Positions 62,816 through 64,000 of a stretch of DNA of 64,000 bases are shown here, in pieces. The position numbers and the translations under genes are program-made. Under the pieces are notes generated by a model. That model saw only the letters and a list, made by a program, of their open reading frames with translations, searched no databases and had not been told where the DNA came from. How positions within the stretch are numbered: position 1 is the first letter of the stretch; the number at the start of each line of letters is the position of its first letter. Source of the DNA: Hanleya hanleyi (Eukaryota; Mollusca; Polyplacophora; Lepidopleurida; Hanleyidae); the NCBI GenBank assembly GCA_036873755.1, contig JAVTVY010025035.1, forward strand, positions 52,111-116,110. Direction: 5' to 3'.

Positions 62816-64000
62816 GTAAGTCTGTATGCACATACAATGTCCCCTATATGATCCAATGTAAACAGCAGCTGGCTTGATATCTATAACCCTGTCTGACTTG
62901 GGTAGAACCCCCCCCCCCCCCCAATGAAATTTTTCAGCATAGCTCTGGTCTGCAAGCTGCAAGACTTATTGCCATCATTTTGAGGTTCTTGGCGGAACAT
63001 GGGAAAATTAAAAATGGCAGCCATGAGTTGTCCTTTAGAAAGTCATGTTTTCGGGTTTTCTGTCCAGTTATTACCTAAAATGGCATAGAAGTAATTCATT
63101 TTGTCAAAACTATTAATTCTCTATCACATCAGAGAAAATATGAAAAAAAAAAATTGGAAAATCAGCCAAACAAATAAGCGAAAAATGACTTACGCCAAAA
63201 TGACATCACTGTGATATCATCATGGTCACCTTGGGTTTTTCACATTTTATTGTAGAGGTTGACCCAAATCTTTTGCATGGAAAGTTTCGGCCCCCTACCC
63301 CAAGGGGTAACGAAAAAAAGAGACCAAAAACCCCCCAGACCCCAAATTACCGAGGCCTGGTAGAGTTAATGCTGTACATGTGTAGAACTTACAGTCACGG
63401 GTCACTGGCTGAGTTCATGATACCTCATTTGAGGCAATTTTTGCACTTGAAATTTAAAGTGCATTTGAAACCTCCCTTGACTAGAGTTTTTGCTTTTCAT
63501 GAAATTTCACTTGGACCTGAAATCACACTTTAGTACAAGTGTGGTCGGACCTCCCTTGAAAATCACACTTGAAATGAAAACAGGCTTGAAATAACCAATA
63601 TGAAGGCAGATGGTGTTGAAAAAGAACTTGTTTTCATGTGCCCATGCATCATACTGCACGTACAGGCATTGTTCTTCATCTCCTAGATCCAAAAATGGCA
63701 CAGACATATTTATTTGACACCTGAAATCCGTTCCTGGGCATCAGGTATTTCGAGCGTACACTTGTTTCTGCTGGGGTACTATTTATTACCAAACTGCACA
63801 AGAGAATTCCAAAAAGGTTCCAAAACTTCAAACATCACTTGACCAAGTGCAACCAAAAATGTTTTGTGGAAAACAACTTGAGAATTTTTTTGAAGTGAAC
63901 TTGGTCAAGTGTGAAAATTGCCCTTCAAAAAGTAAAGTTAAGTGAGGTTTCATGAAATCGGCCCCAGGACAGTGATATCTTAAAGAGTTAATTAATGCGT
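62816..64000. other. ABHD16A intron, no exon found
   Basis: A C-run lies near 62910. Short palindromic phrases CACTTGACCAAGTG and AACTTGGTCAAGTG occur at 63837-63910, as does TTTCATGAAATCGGCCCC near 63949, all repeat-like. No match to the ABHD16A C-terminus. Confidence 0.5.

Noticed and set aside
63222..63533. 103-aa ORF as a further ABHD16A exon
   Set aside because: No match to the expected C-terminal region and no suitable acceptor in phase.

Overview
The window is nuclear DNA of a metazoan, most likely a mollusc and probably a bivalve. It has GT-AG introns, only a few percent of host coding sequence, and a very dense mixture of transposable elements. The taxon is inferred from the SINE tails (a GACGTTAAAC-type end followed by ACCA repeats), the DIRS, Helentron-like and short-TSD hAT elements, and two animal gene families. 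No species can be named from sequence alone.

Two host genes bracket the window, both on the + strand. At the left edge are three exons (2-319, 8945-9098, 9799-11696 or 11711) of a Ki-67/CDCA2(Repo-Man)-like chromosomal protein, with the RVSF protein-phosphatase-1 docking motif followed by about 600 bp of tandem S/T-P-x-K repeats. At the right edge are ten exons (52856-62815) of ABHD16A, a phosphatidylserine lipase. The serine nucleophile and the acid are present, but the 5' exons are not recognised and the 3' exons, with the catalytic histidine, lie beyond the window.

Between and inside these genes the DNA is nested transposons, several of which can be dissected to the base by their target-site duplications (TSDs). 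In intron 1 of the Ki-67-like gene: a 5S-like repeat, a palindromic element rich in TGACGTCA, a 961-bp hAT MITE, SINE and Helitron-like repeats, and a TA-TSD inverted-repeat element (3999-7037) itself hit by a hAT element (5194-6464). From 11.8 to 17 kb is an ACACCTCA-rich satellite interrupted by a Harbinger MITE and a 2.4-kb element with CTTTCGCGAA-rich ends. From 19.6 to 37.2 kb is a four-level nest: a Helentron-like element contains hAT-B, which contains hAT-A, which contains a DIRS retrotransposon; hAT-B also carries a second copy of the TA-TSD element. From 38.7 to 51.4 kb is a second, decayed DIRS element containing a hAT insertion (40699-41863) and a young Ty1/copia retrotransposon (43993-49168) with near-identical LTRs and one uninterrupted 1436-aa Gag-Pol frame. 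ABHD16A introns hold a SINE with a perfect 14-bp TSD, a broken Crypton-type tyrosine-recombinase element on the - strand, a LINE 3' fragment and a Harbinger MITE.

The most distinctive observations are the exact nesting order, five hAT insertions with unusual 5- or 6-bp TSDs, a motif-rich non-autonomous element present twice, a 50-aa membrane-type ORF overlapping a hAT transposase fragment by ATGA, and diverged tandem copies of ABHD16A splice sites that look like decoys.
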